A stretch of 64,000 nt of DNA, from the NCBI GenBank assembly GCA_024362935.1, contig JANCRA010000017.1, positions 20,112,001 through 20,176,000 on the forward strand, in the 5' to 3' direction. This document shows positions 23,099 through 34,101 of this stretch, piece by piece (position 1 is the stretch's first letter; each line of letters starts with the position of its first letter). The notes under the pieces were generated by a model. It worked only from the letters and a program-made list of their open reading frames with translations, was not told the origin of the DNA and did not search any database. This DNA comes from Setophaga petechia (Eukaryota > Chordata > Aves > Passeriformes > Parulidae). The position numbers and the translations under genes are program-made.

Positions 23099-24825
23099 CT
23101 CAGCTGTCTGAAGCTGTCCCCTAGGCCAGGGCAGGAGCCCAGTGCAGTCCCATGCACCCAGCAGTTATTCTGATTATTCAAAGTCAGGTTATGCCACAGC
23201 TTGTCCAGTCTGAGCACCCAAAGTCTGACTTTGTGCCTGGGATCTCCCCAGATTCCAAATGGGATCTGAAATCCTTGCTGGTTTCTGCAAGTCCTTGCAT
23301 GTCTGCAAAAAACTTAATAGCACAATTAGGAAAGAAATAATCAGTGTTCATATGGAGGGAATGGACAGTGTGGCACATTGCAGTGTGGATTTATGGGTCC
23401 TGTCTGTACAAATAAAGTATAAATGGAGTCAATTACTGCCATCCTGGGAATCTGCAAGCTGCTGCCATAATATACAGAGTTTTTCAACTCCTGGGAATTG
23501 GCCTCAGCCTCCTGCATGCTGGAGCTCCACTGAATTTCAGTAATTTTGGTCCATGCAACTAATCAAGTTTACCTCAGCCCAGGATTTAATCTGCAGTAAA
23601 GACTGGATTTAGAGCAAAGGCTTTCTCAAAGCAAAGTTCTTGTAGAGAGTTTGAGGTGATCAAAATTTTCCCTTGCCTACTTTTTGGTTCCTTAATCCCC
23701 AATTAATTTTTAGACCTAAGCACACATGCAACTTTTTCAAAGGACTTTGAAAGGGTTCTCTGAGTCACTGCAATCAGTTCTGAAGCACAAAATACCCCTC
23801 GGTTGACATTCTGAGATCATGAGCTGTGCTTATGTGTATTTCACTGTTCACATGGTAACAGAATCAAAAGAAAATCATAATGAAATACAATGGTTGGATT
23901 CAGAAATAGGTTACAAAAACATTCTTTTGAGCAGTCCTAACAATGGAGAAGAGATGAATTTACATTGGGCCAAATTTGTCATTGCTGCAGTGCCAATTAA
24001 CTCTCTGAAGCTGCGCCTTGGAATAACTCAATAATTAGGTAAAATTCTTTCAGTGAGACTTGTGCCACCCCCACCCTCCTTCCAATGCTAACCTGAAATT
24101 ATTTGGCTGAGAAAAACGAGGAGCTGGTATTTTCATTAACTCTTTGTATGCCTTCAATTTTAAAATCATTAAATATTTAGTGTAAATTTGCATCAGCAAT
24201 TGATATTGAAGCTGGATTTATCAAGAAAGATGAGCCTCTGATGGTTTAAAACAGAAACAGCTTCTGTTAAGGATGAGAAGAAAGGGATGAAAATGACTTA
24301 ATTCTGTAGTTCTAAGCTGTCCTTTGTCTTAAAAGGTAAGAAAAGAATTACCATGGAAACGTGCTATCTTCTCCTCATAGAAAAAAGAGTTTGACTTAAT
24401 TACTATGAACCTGTACTATCTTATCTTAAAATAATATTCCAGGGCTTCTTCCCGAGCAGTGTATTTATATGTGACAGAAAGAACCCAGGAAAATGCCATC
24501 AGAAGGGAAAGCAGCATTTGTCTGTGTTGAAATCGTAGCTCTCACTCTGTAGCAAACATTTTTATTGCTGTTGTGAAATTCACACCTCTCAGGAGGAAAC
24601 CTTCGTATAGAATCTGCTGCTTTCTCCCAGCTCCTATACGTGCATGTAAGCAACTGTGGCAAATCTCTTTTAACTGGCAACAATAAAGAACAGTAATTGC
24701 ACACTTTAATTTAAAATTACAAGAGTGTTCCTTCCTTTTCTGGAGGGAAACCTCTTCTGTGGGCCACTTTCCAGAACTAAATGCCTCATTGTCGGAGGAG
24801 GAGAGCGTGGTGTTGTGGGGATTTG
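23099..24825. other. Unique non-coding sequence
   Basis: No gene or transposon recognised. Confidence 0.5.
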
Positions 24826-24868
24826 TGGAGTTTATGGGATTTATGGAATTTATGGGATTTATGGTGGT
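24826..24868. repeat. 9-bp tandem repeat, about 4.5 copies
   Basis: TTTATGGRA-type units in tandem, next to a G-rich stretch. Confidence 0.85.
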
Positions 24869-24957
24869 GGGGATGGGGGGCATGGCAGGGCTCTGAGGGC
24901 TCTCCCCACTCACTCCTCCTGGAGTTCTCTCTGCTGGGCTCAGCTCAGGAGCTTGGA

Positions 24958-25341
24958 TGTGACCGTGTTCACAGGGGTTTGGATTGGGGAAGAGATGAGG
25001 AGCTGACTCCATGTTTCAGAAGGTTTGATTTATTATTTTATGATATATATTACCTTAAAACTATACTAAAAGAATAGAAGAAAAGGTTCTCATCAGAAGG
25101 TTAGCTAAGAATAGAATAGAAGAAGAATGATAACAAAGGTTTGTGGCTCTGGCTTTGTGTCCGAGCCAGCTGGCTGTGATTGGCCATTAATTAAAACAAC
25201 TCCATGAGACCAATCCCAGATGCACCTGTTGCATTCCACAGCAGCAGATAACCATTGGTTACATTTTGCTCCTGAGGCCTCTCAGCTTCTCAGGAGGAAC
25301 AACCCTAAGGAAAGGATTTTCCATAAAAGTTGTTTGCGACA
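24958..25341 (-). mobile_element. Complete 384-bp solo LTR, class II/ERVK-like
   Basis: Read on the minus strand it begins TGTCGCAAACA and ends GGTCACA. It is flanked by a perfect 6-bp target-site duplication, CTTGGA at 24,952-24,957 and 25,342-25,347. Its length equals that of the + strand copy at 17,852, and the two align nearly throughout. The perfect duplication marks it as a single, relatively undisturbed insertion. Opposite orientation and separate duplications show that the two are independent insertions and not the two ends of one provirus. Confidence 0.96.
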
Positions 25342-25347
25342 CTTGGA

Positions 25348-25605
25348 AATGTGGGGAATTGACCCTGGCAGGTCTGGAGCCCAGCTGGGAGCAGGTTTGG
25401 TGGCAGAGCTGTGGCATGGCCTGAGTCACCCTGTGAGTGCTGCTCCCTGTGCCTGCCCTGCTCCAGCCTCAGCTCAGCCTGGGCTGCAGCTGGACCTGCA
25501 GCTGGGACAGGGCTCAGATCCCCCTGGGACAGTGAGACAGCAGGCAGGGCTGTGCTCTCACAGCCCATCCCATCCCATCCCAAAGCCTGGCAGCCCCAAA
25601 GCTGG
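25348..25605. other. Short GC-rich spacer
   Basis: Sequence between two LTR insertions. It ends with a small (CCCAT)n run at about 25,563-25,580. No gene seen. Confidence 0.6.
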
Positions 25606-25657
25606 GTGGGTTGTAAGAGCCTGAATGAGAGATGTGGGACTCCAGGGGTTCCTCAAA

Positions 25658-25698
25658 ATGCAGTTTATTGTATACAAAATGCAGTTTATTGTGTCCAA
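25658..25698 (-). repeat. 21-bp tandem duplication carrying two polyadenylation signals
   Basis: On the minus strand AATAAACTGCATTTTG occurs twice, separated by TATAC. Both copies contain AATAAA, so the LTR has a doubled poly(A) signal. Confidence 0.9.
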
Positions 25699-25786
25699 GG
25701 TGTTACAGCAGTCCAGGGTCATGGGTGACAGAGCTGTGCCTACAGCTGTCAGCTCCTGCTGCAGACAAGCCTGGAGACCCTTTGGT

Positions 25787-25845
25787 TTTGGTTACAATGC
25801 ATTCCATACTTTTCTTTTGGTTACAATGCATTCCATACTTTTCTT
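25787..25845. repeat. 29-bp tandem duplication inside the LTR
   Basis: TTTTGGTTACAATGCATTCC followed by ATACTTTTC occurs twice in direct succession, almost perfectly. Confidence 0.93.
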
Positions 25846-26321
25846 TGCTGAGCATCTTAATACAGCAGAACCAATCTATACCTTTACTTTTACCTATAGC
25901 CTATCATAACTCCTGTAATTCCCATATTCATGTCACTGTTCTCCAATCACTAAAAGTTAGTACATTGCTGTTTGAGCTAGAAGTTGTTTTCAGTTTTCTT
26001 GCAGTGTAAATTTCTGAGACCTTTTTTCTACTTGTGACTTTGCTGATTTGTTTGCCTGTGCTGTCTTTCTGCTTGGTACAAACATCATCTTGTTTGGGGT
26101 GGGTTTATCCTTTGCTCTAAGCCATAAAAACCCCTTCTAACTAACACACCCTTTGCCTCTTTGGTTATCCAGTGAGGCTGGCTCAGCAATTCTTTCCTTC
26201 CATATCAAAACTTGCTTCCATCTCTATTCCTTCATCAGACTCTACATTCAAAAATCTTTCTGCTGAGCACACATATCTGTGAGACCTTCTTGTCAAACTT
26301 TCCTCCTTCCCAACAGTGGCT

Positions 26322-28175
26322 CACCCAGGGAAATGGGAGCCAAACCCACACTGGGTGTGTGGAGCATCTCCCCTTGTCCCACAGAGCTGCTCAGGCTCCT
26401 GGTGCTGCAGCCCCAAAATGCTCCATCCTTGAGGAGCTGGCCCCAGGGAGGGTGCAGCCTGCACCAGTGAGGGCTGCAGGAACAGGCTGTGTCATTATTT
26501 ATCTCTGAAATAATCCTTGTTTTTCACATCACATCTGTGAGGCTCCCAGCCTCCTTCTGCAGACAGACTGCCAAGGATTCTGTCTGTGGGAGTTTGCAGC
26601 TCCCCAGAAAAAAGGCAAACAGAGAAGTTTCAGTCTGAAGTAATTTATTTCAGTGGAAGAAAAGCATTAAAAACCAACAAAAACAAAGTTTCCATGAAAG
26701 GCCAGAGGAAATGCCTTTCCTGAAGTTCTTTGCAGTGGTTGTGGAACCGATTGGTTGATGTCTCTGCACCCCTGGAAATGAGTGAGATTTAACTGTTTCA
26801 AGGCAGTTGTTTTCAGAACAACACACATTTGTGGCAATCATGGATGTGTTCAGCTGCACTAGGATTAGTTAAGTCCTTTTTCCATCTGCACTTTTGGTGC
26901 CTTTGCATTATGACAGTAATCTAGAAGTTTCTCAGAATAAATTACCATCTACCCACGTGCTTAACCTAAGATGATTTAAAGTGCCATTATCTCCTGGCTT
27001 AGCCTGGCCATGATTTTGCCCCGTGTTTCTCAGGGTATAGAGGGACAGGAAGTTGTAGACAGAGACAAAATTTAGGGAAATTGAGTTGTATACAATGAAA
27101 TAACTGTAGTAGGGGTTCAAAAAATGCAAAACATGAAACAGTGAATGTGCACCCCAGGGAATGTGCTCCCCTGTGCCCTTATCTTCCTGCCCCAGGAAAA
27201 TTGATAGAGCCCCTTTTACATCTGGGCATCAAAGCTTCAGGAGCTTCAACTGCCAACGTGTTAATTCAGCTGCTTTTCATAATGCTCCTAAGATACAAAG
27301 ATCAGCTCCAACTTTACTGAGGGAAAACTGCATTTTCTGGTGTCTGCTAAGCTGTGTGTCATGAGTTTCTGTAATAACTACCAGGGATTAGGTTAATAGC
27401 ATTACAGCTGGAAGTGTTACTCGTGGCTTTGTGAGAGACCTGTTTACAATTTACAAGGTTGGAGTGATTAGCAGTGCAGATGCAGGCTCTGCTGGGTACA
27501 AAAGCTTCTGTTGGCTGGAAAGCACAGTGGATTCATATTTATGGGAGGAAAATACAGTATTTTACAGTAAAAAGTGTTGCTGGGTGTGGAGAATCTTGGC
27601 CTCATTAGGGAGCTATTCACAGATGGAAGGGATCCTTAAATTAGATGGGAATAGCCACTGATGGCACAGCACCAGGGTTTCCCCATCCCTGGATGTGCAT
27701 TCCAGAATCGTGGGGTGAGCTGGGTCTGGAAGCACCTGAGAGGAAAATCCCTGAGGTCCCACGGTGAGGGTGAGCAGGGCCTGGCCTGCAAAGCAAATTC
27801 TGCTCCCTGTGAGGCGGGGCTGGGAGCCTGGCAGGCTCTGCAGGGTCTGGGGGTGTTCTGGGACAGGAGCTGAGGCCATCCTTCCCTCAGCCAGCCCACA
27901 CAGAGCAATGCTGTGGTGCCTGATGGTGGTGCAGAACTTGCACAGGTAATCTCAATTTCCTCTGAGCTACACCTGTACAGACACCTCTGTTCTGCTCTTC
28001 ACACCTGCACTGGGAACCCCCTCCATGGGGTTTTTCCTCCAGCAACTTGATCAGAGACTTCTTTCATGAAAATGGTGCTTTAGACACCACCATGCTGTCA
28101 ACTAAACTATTGCTAGTTATCTATTACTGCTGAAAATTCAGATTTTCTGATCTAAAACTTTGACTCCACTTAAAT
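26322..28175. other. Unique non-coding sequence
   Basis: No gene recognised. A GC-richer patch lies at 27.66-27.90 kb. Confidence 0.5.
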
Positions 28176-28244
28176 TGGAGGTTGGAGCCAGGTGATCTTT
28201 AGGATTCATTCCAACCCAAGCCATTCTGTGATTCTCTGATTCTA
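28176..28244 (+). mobile_element. CR1 LINE 3' end fragment
   Basis: Contains the CR1 3' terminal motif GATCTTTAGGATTCATTCC, then AACCCAAGCCATTCTG, ending in the 8-bp tail ATTCTGTG / ATTCTCTG / ATTCTA. CR1 elements end in such 8-bp repeats instead of poly(A). Only about 70 bp are recognisable. Confidence 0.85.
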
Positions 28245-30669
28245 AATAAGATTGTTGCATAGCTGACAAGCTGATGGTACAAAACAGTGAATTCTGGCAG
28301 TTTTTATATTGATCTCTCTCCTTGAATTTGCTTCACTGGTGTCCATGGCCCTGCTAACTGTGCCTAGCACCACCAGGGGCCAGCTAATGCTGTCCTTCCC
28401 TTGGAGGGCTTTGTCAGATCCCATTTTTGGTGCTGGGGGCTTTGCAGAGATGGACATTTTCCCTCAGTGTCTATAAAATGGAGAACTCCTGATTCATACT
28501 GACTGTTCTTCAAAGCAAGGCAAGGAGGGATCAGACTGACCACAATGGTGAAAAGCCCTGTGTCTCATTTCATTCCCTTGCTGCTGCATTTTTCTTAAAG
28601 ATATCTTACTAACTACAGCTTTCTATAGATAAACAGGCACCGTGCTGCAGAATTTCACACTCAGAGTGAAGCCTACAACATTTGCATTTGTCAAATTTTA
28701 CAATGAGGTGGAAAAATGTCTTTCTTTACCAGGAACAAACTTTAAGGCATAATTGCTTGTAAGCAAAGCAGATATCAAATTTCTTTGGTCATGAGTTCAA
28801 TCCCACTTTTGGTTTTGCAGAGTGCAGCCCCCCAGAGATGTTCGCTGGCATTTGCTGGGGGTTTGATACCATCTGAAAATGTTGATGGTACATGATGTGA
28901 CTAACAGGATGGCAAGGCTCCTGAATCATGCTCACACTGCCTGTCTCCTGCCAGATTTCAGCATTTTAATGTCAGCCTGAAATGTTCCAGTCACCAGGGC
29001 AGGTGTGCAATGCTGCTCCCTCCAACCACCCTGCCTTGCACGCTGAGCATTTGCAAAATAAATTGGGTTCTTCTGAAGAAGTTTAGTCTAAAGAGTGTCC
29101 TGGATTTATCCCCCACGGTGGCAGAAGACTGCATTAGCTGGAAATTCAGCCCAGCTCTCCAGGAGGCTTCCTGCCCCTGCTGCTGGAAGCTCCCATGCCA
29201 AATGGCAGCTGTGATTAAAAGCATGACAGGCAGTGACCCTGAGCTTGCTCTTGTAGCACAGGACTTGAAAAATGCTTCAGTGAACCTCAGAGGAAAATCA
29301 GATCACAGGAGAGGCTCCTGCAAATTTGCCTAGAGGAACTGAGCTGTTTGGGTTTGTTTTGTTTCTAATTCTCTGCAGAACGTTATTTCTTCATGGAAAA
29401 GAAGAGATAAAGACGGTGTTATCCCAGGGAAAGGTGGCAGAGGCACAGGAGAGGCTGCTGGAGGGATGGAGGGGAATTACAAGAGCTTTTTGTTTGCTGG
29501 GGTGTGTTGTGAGGGCTGCAGTGCTGATGCTTCTCGTGCCATATGGTGGAACAGCTGATGGTTAAATGCTGATGCTGAAACATGATGCTGACACAGCAGA
29601 TGCTAAAACGTGATTGTGGCAAAGATGATAGCAAAACACTGAAGGTGAAACAGCAGTGCGGAAGTGGTGCTGATAAAATAGAAACTTGTGCTGTTGCTCT
29701 GCTGGAAATTGTGTTTCTGGAGCTGGCAGGCAGTGCAGCAGCCCAGGCAGGGTGTGGAAGGCCAGACTGGAGAGGTGTGGGACACCAGGAGAGTTCCCAG
29801 CTGTTTGTTAGTGGGACAGAGCAAGGCAAATGTCTTCCCCTTTGCTCTACAGGAAAGGGCCCAAACCCTTTGGGGAGAGGCAAACCCACTGTGACAGTCA
29901 CTTTGCAGCCCTGCCAGTGCACCCAGCAGAGCCTGGGATCAGCTCCATGCTGCTCTGGCAGGCGTGAGAGGGGCTGGCTGCAAGCAGCAGGTTTCCAGCT
30001 GGTCACAGAGGAATAATGAGGTCATCCAGCACACACAGCCTGCTTGCTTGCTTGTCTCCCTTAGCATTTATGTATTTTTTATGGTTCTAAACACTGAGAA
30101 CAAGAGTTTTAAACATTTAGTTGCAACAAAATGTGGTCCAGTGCTTTTGTTGTTTTAGCAGGAAAAGCCATTCTGGGGTGTGCTTGCCTAAGTTTCTGAA
30201 GGATGGCTTTGACCTTATTAGCAGATATGCATCGTGATCTTGTGAGGCACAAAAATGGCATTTTGTTTATTAAGTACCCGAGTTGCTCTAGAAAACTGAG
30301 GTAATTTAAAAAACTGGAAGAGGGCCAAATAACTTAAGTGGCAATATAAAAGTTGCAAGATGTATTTTCAGAATTAGATATTCTCCAGCCCGATGGTCTG
30401 TGCCCTCAGAAAGGCCAGTGTAAATTGGTGCCAGAATGCTGCTCAGGAGAAGCTGCTCCTGTTTCCTGCAGACCACACCGTGTTCTTTGTAATTACACTT
30501 TGTGATTATTTCAGTGGGCATTTACCTGTGGAAGGTGGTGCAGTGTGCCTGGGGAAAGGGCATGGGGAGGGTGTGACCAGGAGTGTGTGTTTACTGGGAA
30601 AGGAGGTGGCATGGTCATCATGTCCCACAAATCTGAGCATGGTCAGCCTGGGATGTTGGATTAAATGGG
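28245..30669. other. Unique non-coding sequence
   Basis: No gene recognised. Around 29.55-29.65 kb there is a loose, degenerate TGATGCTGA-type repetition. Frames of 144 (+) and 195 (-) codons overlap at 29.4-30.0 kb without splice or family support. Confidence 0.5.
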
Positions 30670-31471
30670 AGTTTCCTTTCAGAGTCACATTGTAGTTTCC
30701 TGTCAGAGTCACGTTGTAGTTCCCTTTCAGAGTCATGTTGTAGTTTCCTTCCACAGTCACATTGTAGCTTCTTTTCAGAGTCACACTGTAGTTTCCTTTC
30801 AGAGTCACACTGTAGTTTCCTGTCAGTCACACTGTAGTTCCCTTTCAGAATCACACTGTAATTTCCTGTCAGAGTTGTAGTTTCCTTTAAGAGTCACACT
30901 GTAGTTCCTTTTGAGAGTCAAATTGTGGTTTCCTGTCAGAGTCACACTGTAGTTCCCTTTCAGAGTCACGTTGTAATTTCCTTTCAGAGTCACACTGTAA
31001 TTTCCTGTCAGAGTCACGTTGTAGTTTCCTTTCAGTCACACTGTCGTTCCCTTTCAGTCACACTGTAGTTCCCTGTCAGAGTCACACTGTAGTTCCCTGT
31101 AGTCTCGCACTGTAGTTCCCTTTCAGAATCTCATTGTGGTTTCCTTTCAGAGTCACACTGTAGTTCCCTGTCAGAGTCACACTGTACTTCCCTGCAGTCT
31201 CACACTGTAGTTCCCTTTCAGTCACACTGTAGTTTCAGAGTCACACTGTAATTTCCTGTCACACTGTAGTTCCCTGTCAGAGTCACACTGTACTTCCCTG
31301 TCAGACTCACACTGTAGATCCCTGCAGTCTCACACTGTAGTTCCCTTTCAGAGTCACACTGTAGTTTCAGAGTCACACTGTGATTTCCTGTCACACTGTA
31401 GTTTCCTGTCAGTCACACTGTAGTTTCAGAGTCACACTGTAATTTCCTGTCCCACTGTAGTTCCCTGTCAG
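30670..31471. repeat. 24-bp minisatellite, about 33 degenerate copies
   Basis: Unit is GTTTCCTGTCAGAGTCACAC plus TGTA, with frequent YCCYTTCAG variants. The first half is regular. The second half (from about 31,020) has many deletions that drop AGAG or the whole TTCCTGTC part, so the period becomes irregular. No coding potential beyond short repeat frames. Confidence 0.96.
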
Positions 31472-32770
31472 AGGCCCAGGGTGTTTCCTGGTCTGTTTGC
31501 AGCTCGCTGTGTCCTGTGGGAGGCTGCAGGGACAGGGACTTGTCTCTGTCTGTGGAAGCATCTGCTGCAGGCTGTCACACAGGCTGGGGGGACACAGACA
31601 GGGGACAAAATAAATTGTGGCTCTAGTTCAGGGTTAGGGACTCAGAATCCTTCGGGGGTCTTGGTTTTTAGGAAGGAGATTGAGCAATCGTGCCCCAGGC
31701 TCTGCCTCACCACACTTGGCCCTGGCTGGGATGTCTGCAGGTCTCTCACTGGGCACCCCTGGGCTGGCTGGGAGGAACTTGAGGGAATCCAATGCCAGCT
31801 GTGAGGAGCAGAGCAGTTTTACAGGCTGCTGCTCTTCCCTTCTGAAGCAATGAGCTCCAGCAAATAATGGCAGTGGTGGGAGTGGGTTGATAAAGCAAGA
31901 CACAGGACTTGGCCTGCTCTCAGCTCCACACAGGTGTGTGGGAAACAGAAAACACTTATCTCTCCTCAGTGAGAAACTTCCATTGTTGCACACTAAAACA
32001 TGAATGACTAATTAGTTATTTTACAGTAAATTGTAGCAGTTGAGTTGATTTAGGTGGGCATTCACATCCAGCTCAGAGCTCTCTGGTTCTAGGCTTGCAG
32101 TCCTTTCCTGGACCAAACCTTGGTTTGGAGTTCCCCTGGGAGGAATGGCTGCTTTTCATTGCTTATTCGAAGTGACAAAAACAACCAAAAAATGGTCATT
32201 ATGGAATATGATCTAGGATCTACCAACATGTGAGTGCAGAAAAGGAGCTCCAGCATCCAGTCAGGTGCTGGCAATGAGTCAGAAGTCTCTAGCACAGAGC
32301 CTGGGGAAAGGAACATAATGGTTGTCCCTGGGAAAGTTCATTCCAGCGTGAAAGCTTTTGGTTATCAGCTCCAGAAATGTTTTTGAAAAGTAATTTGCAC
32401 CCCAGTGGTTTGGGAAGAGGTTCAGTGTTTGGTACCTAATAAAGATAGCTGGCATGGAAGGGATGTTATTTTAATTATAACATGGTGATGACATTTTCAG
32501 GAAGGGATCCCACAGAGTTCTGACTGCAGATATTTCCATACTCCCAGCACTTAAGCAGCTGCCAAAGGGTTTCCATTAATAGGTTATTTGGATACAGTAT
32601 AGACAGGCTTATGCTGTGCTATCACTGCTCCACAGCCCTGCTCCCACTTCCTTGGCTTCCTGGGAAAGGTGAGCCAGGCAGAGCTGGCCAGAGTCTCAGC
32701 ACAGAAGGCAGGACAGCCCTGGGTGAGGCAGCAGTTCTGCACAGGGAGGGTGAGAGTGAGAGCCACAGCC
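31472..32770. other. Unique non-coding sequence
   Basis: No gene or transposon recognised. Confidence 0.5.
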
Positions 32771-33435
32771 TGGGACAGCAGCCCCTGCCACCCCTCCATC
32801 CTCAGGGCATTGGGGACAGCCACCCCTGCCACCCCTCCATCCTCAGGGCATTGGGGACAGCAGCCCCTGCCACCCCTCCATCCTCAGAGCATTGGGGACA
32901 GCATCCCCTGCCACCCCTCCATCCTCAGGGCATTGGGGACAGCATCCCCTGCCACCCCTCCATCCTCAGGGCATTGGGGACAGCATCCCCTGCCACCCCT
33001 CCATCCTCAGGGCATTGGGGACAGCATCCCCTGCCACCCCTCCATCCTCAGGGCATTGGGGACAGCCACCCCTGCCACCCCTCCATCCTCAGGGCATTGG
33101 GGACAGCATCCCCTGCCACCCCTCCATCCTGAGAGCATTGGGGACAGCATCCCCTGCCACCCCTCCATCCTCAGGGCATTGGGGACAGCATCCCCTGCCA
33201 CCCCTCCATCCTCAGAGCATTGGGGACAGCCACCCCTGCCATCCCTCCATCCTCAGGGCATTGGGGACAGCATCCCCTGCCACCCCTCCATCCTCAGAGC
33301 ATTGGGGACAGCAGCCCCTGCCACCCCTCCATCCTCAGAGCATTGGGGACAGCAGCCCCTGCCACCCCTCCATCCTCAGGGCATTGGGGACAGCAGCCCC
33401 TGCCACCCCTCCATCCTCAGGGCATTGGGGACAGC
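32771..33435. repeat. 41-bp minisatellite, about 16 copies
   Basis: Unit contains CCCCTGCCACCCCTCCATCC, then TCAGRGCATTGGGGACAGC. Copies are very similar, differing mainly at the two bases before CCCCTGCC and at CAGGG/CAGAG. Since 41 is not a multiple of 3 and the unit lacks stops in any + frame, all three forward frames stay open (32,611-33,132, 32,669-33,463 and 32,892-33,680), each reading the same 41-residue cycle. These are by-products of the repeat. Confidence 0.98.
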
Positions 33436-33689
33436 GTCAGTGGCTCCTGTGGGATGTGGCTGAGCCAGCAGAGCCCCCCTGGAGCTGGAGCTGGAGCTGT
33501 GCTGGGGGGCTGCACACTCAGGCTGGCATCTCTCTGGCTGCTGGTATTTCTGAAATCCCACCATTTGTGCTTGCTGCTGTTGGCTGTGCTGCTGTCACTC
33601 ACTGCCTGTGGCCTTGGTGGCCCTGGGGACAGCTGAGGGACCCCTCATCCCTGTGCTGGGGGCTGCACCTGAGGGACTGACACTGCTGG

Positions 33690-34101
33690 GCTGGGATCCT
33701 GCGATTCTGGGGGACTCTGGGGAATTCTGGAGTTCTGGGATCCTGGAAATCAGGGATTCTGGAATTCCTGGATTCCAGAATTCTGGGATTCTGTGATTCT
33801 GGAATCTTGGGATCTTGGAATTCTGGGATCCTGGATTTCTGGAATTCTGGGGTCCTGGATTTCTGGAATTCTGGGATCCTGGATTTCTGGAATTCTGGGG
33901 TCCTGGATTTCTGGAATTCTGGGATCCTGGATTTCTGGGATTATGGAATTCTGGGATTCCAGAACTCTGGGATTCTGAGATTCTGGGGAGTTCTGGGATT
34001 CTGGGGAATTCTGGAATTCTGAGATTCTGTGATTCTAGAATTCTGGGATTCTGAGATTCTGGAGTTCTGGGATTCTGGAATTCTGGGATTCTGGAATTCT
34101 G
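33690..34101. repeat. 24-bp minisatellite (TTCTGGRATYC-type), about 17 units
   Basis: The central part (33,810-33,945) has regular 24-bp units TTCTGGGRTCCTGGATTTCT plus GGAA. GGGATCC and GGGGTCC forms alternate, making a 48-bp dimer. The flanks are looser repeats of GATTCTGG, AATTCTGG and GATTCTGAGATTCTGG. Confidence 0.95.

Larger units (their letters stand above)
25612..26315 (-). mobile_element. 704-bp solo LTR of a second, unrelated ERV family
   Basis: On the minus strand the element starts TGTTGGGAAGGAGG and ends CTCTTACA. It is flanked by GTGGGT (25,606-25,611) and GTGGCT (26,316-26,321), a 6-bp duplication with one mismatch. An AATAAA polyadenylation signal lies close to the 3' end, as expected for the end of the R region, and is present twice in tandem. 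It shares no visible sequence with the 384-bp family. The 6-bp duplication suggests class II. It sits less than 300 bp from the previous LTR. Boundaries rest on TG/CA ends plus the imperfect duplication. Confidence 0.78.

Noticed and set aside
17852..25341. A provirus with paired LTRs at 17.9 and 25.0 kb
   Set aside because: The two LTRs point in opposite directions, have separate target-site duplications, and no gag/pol/env lies between them.
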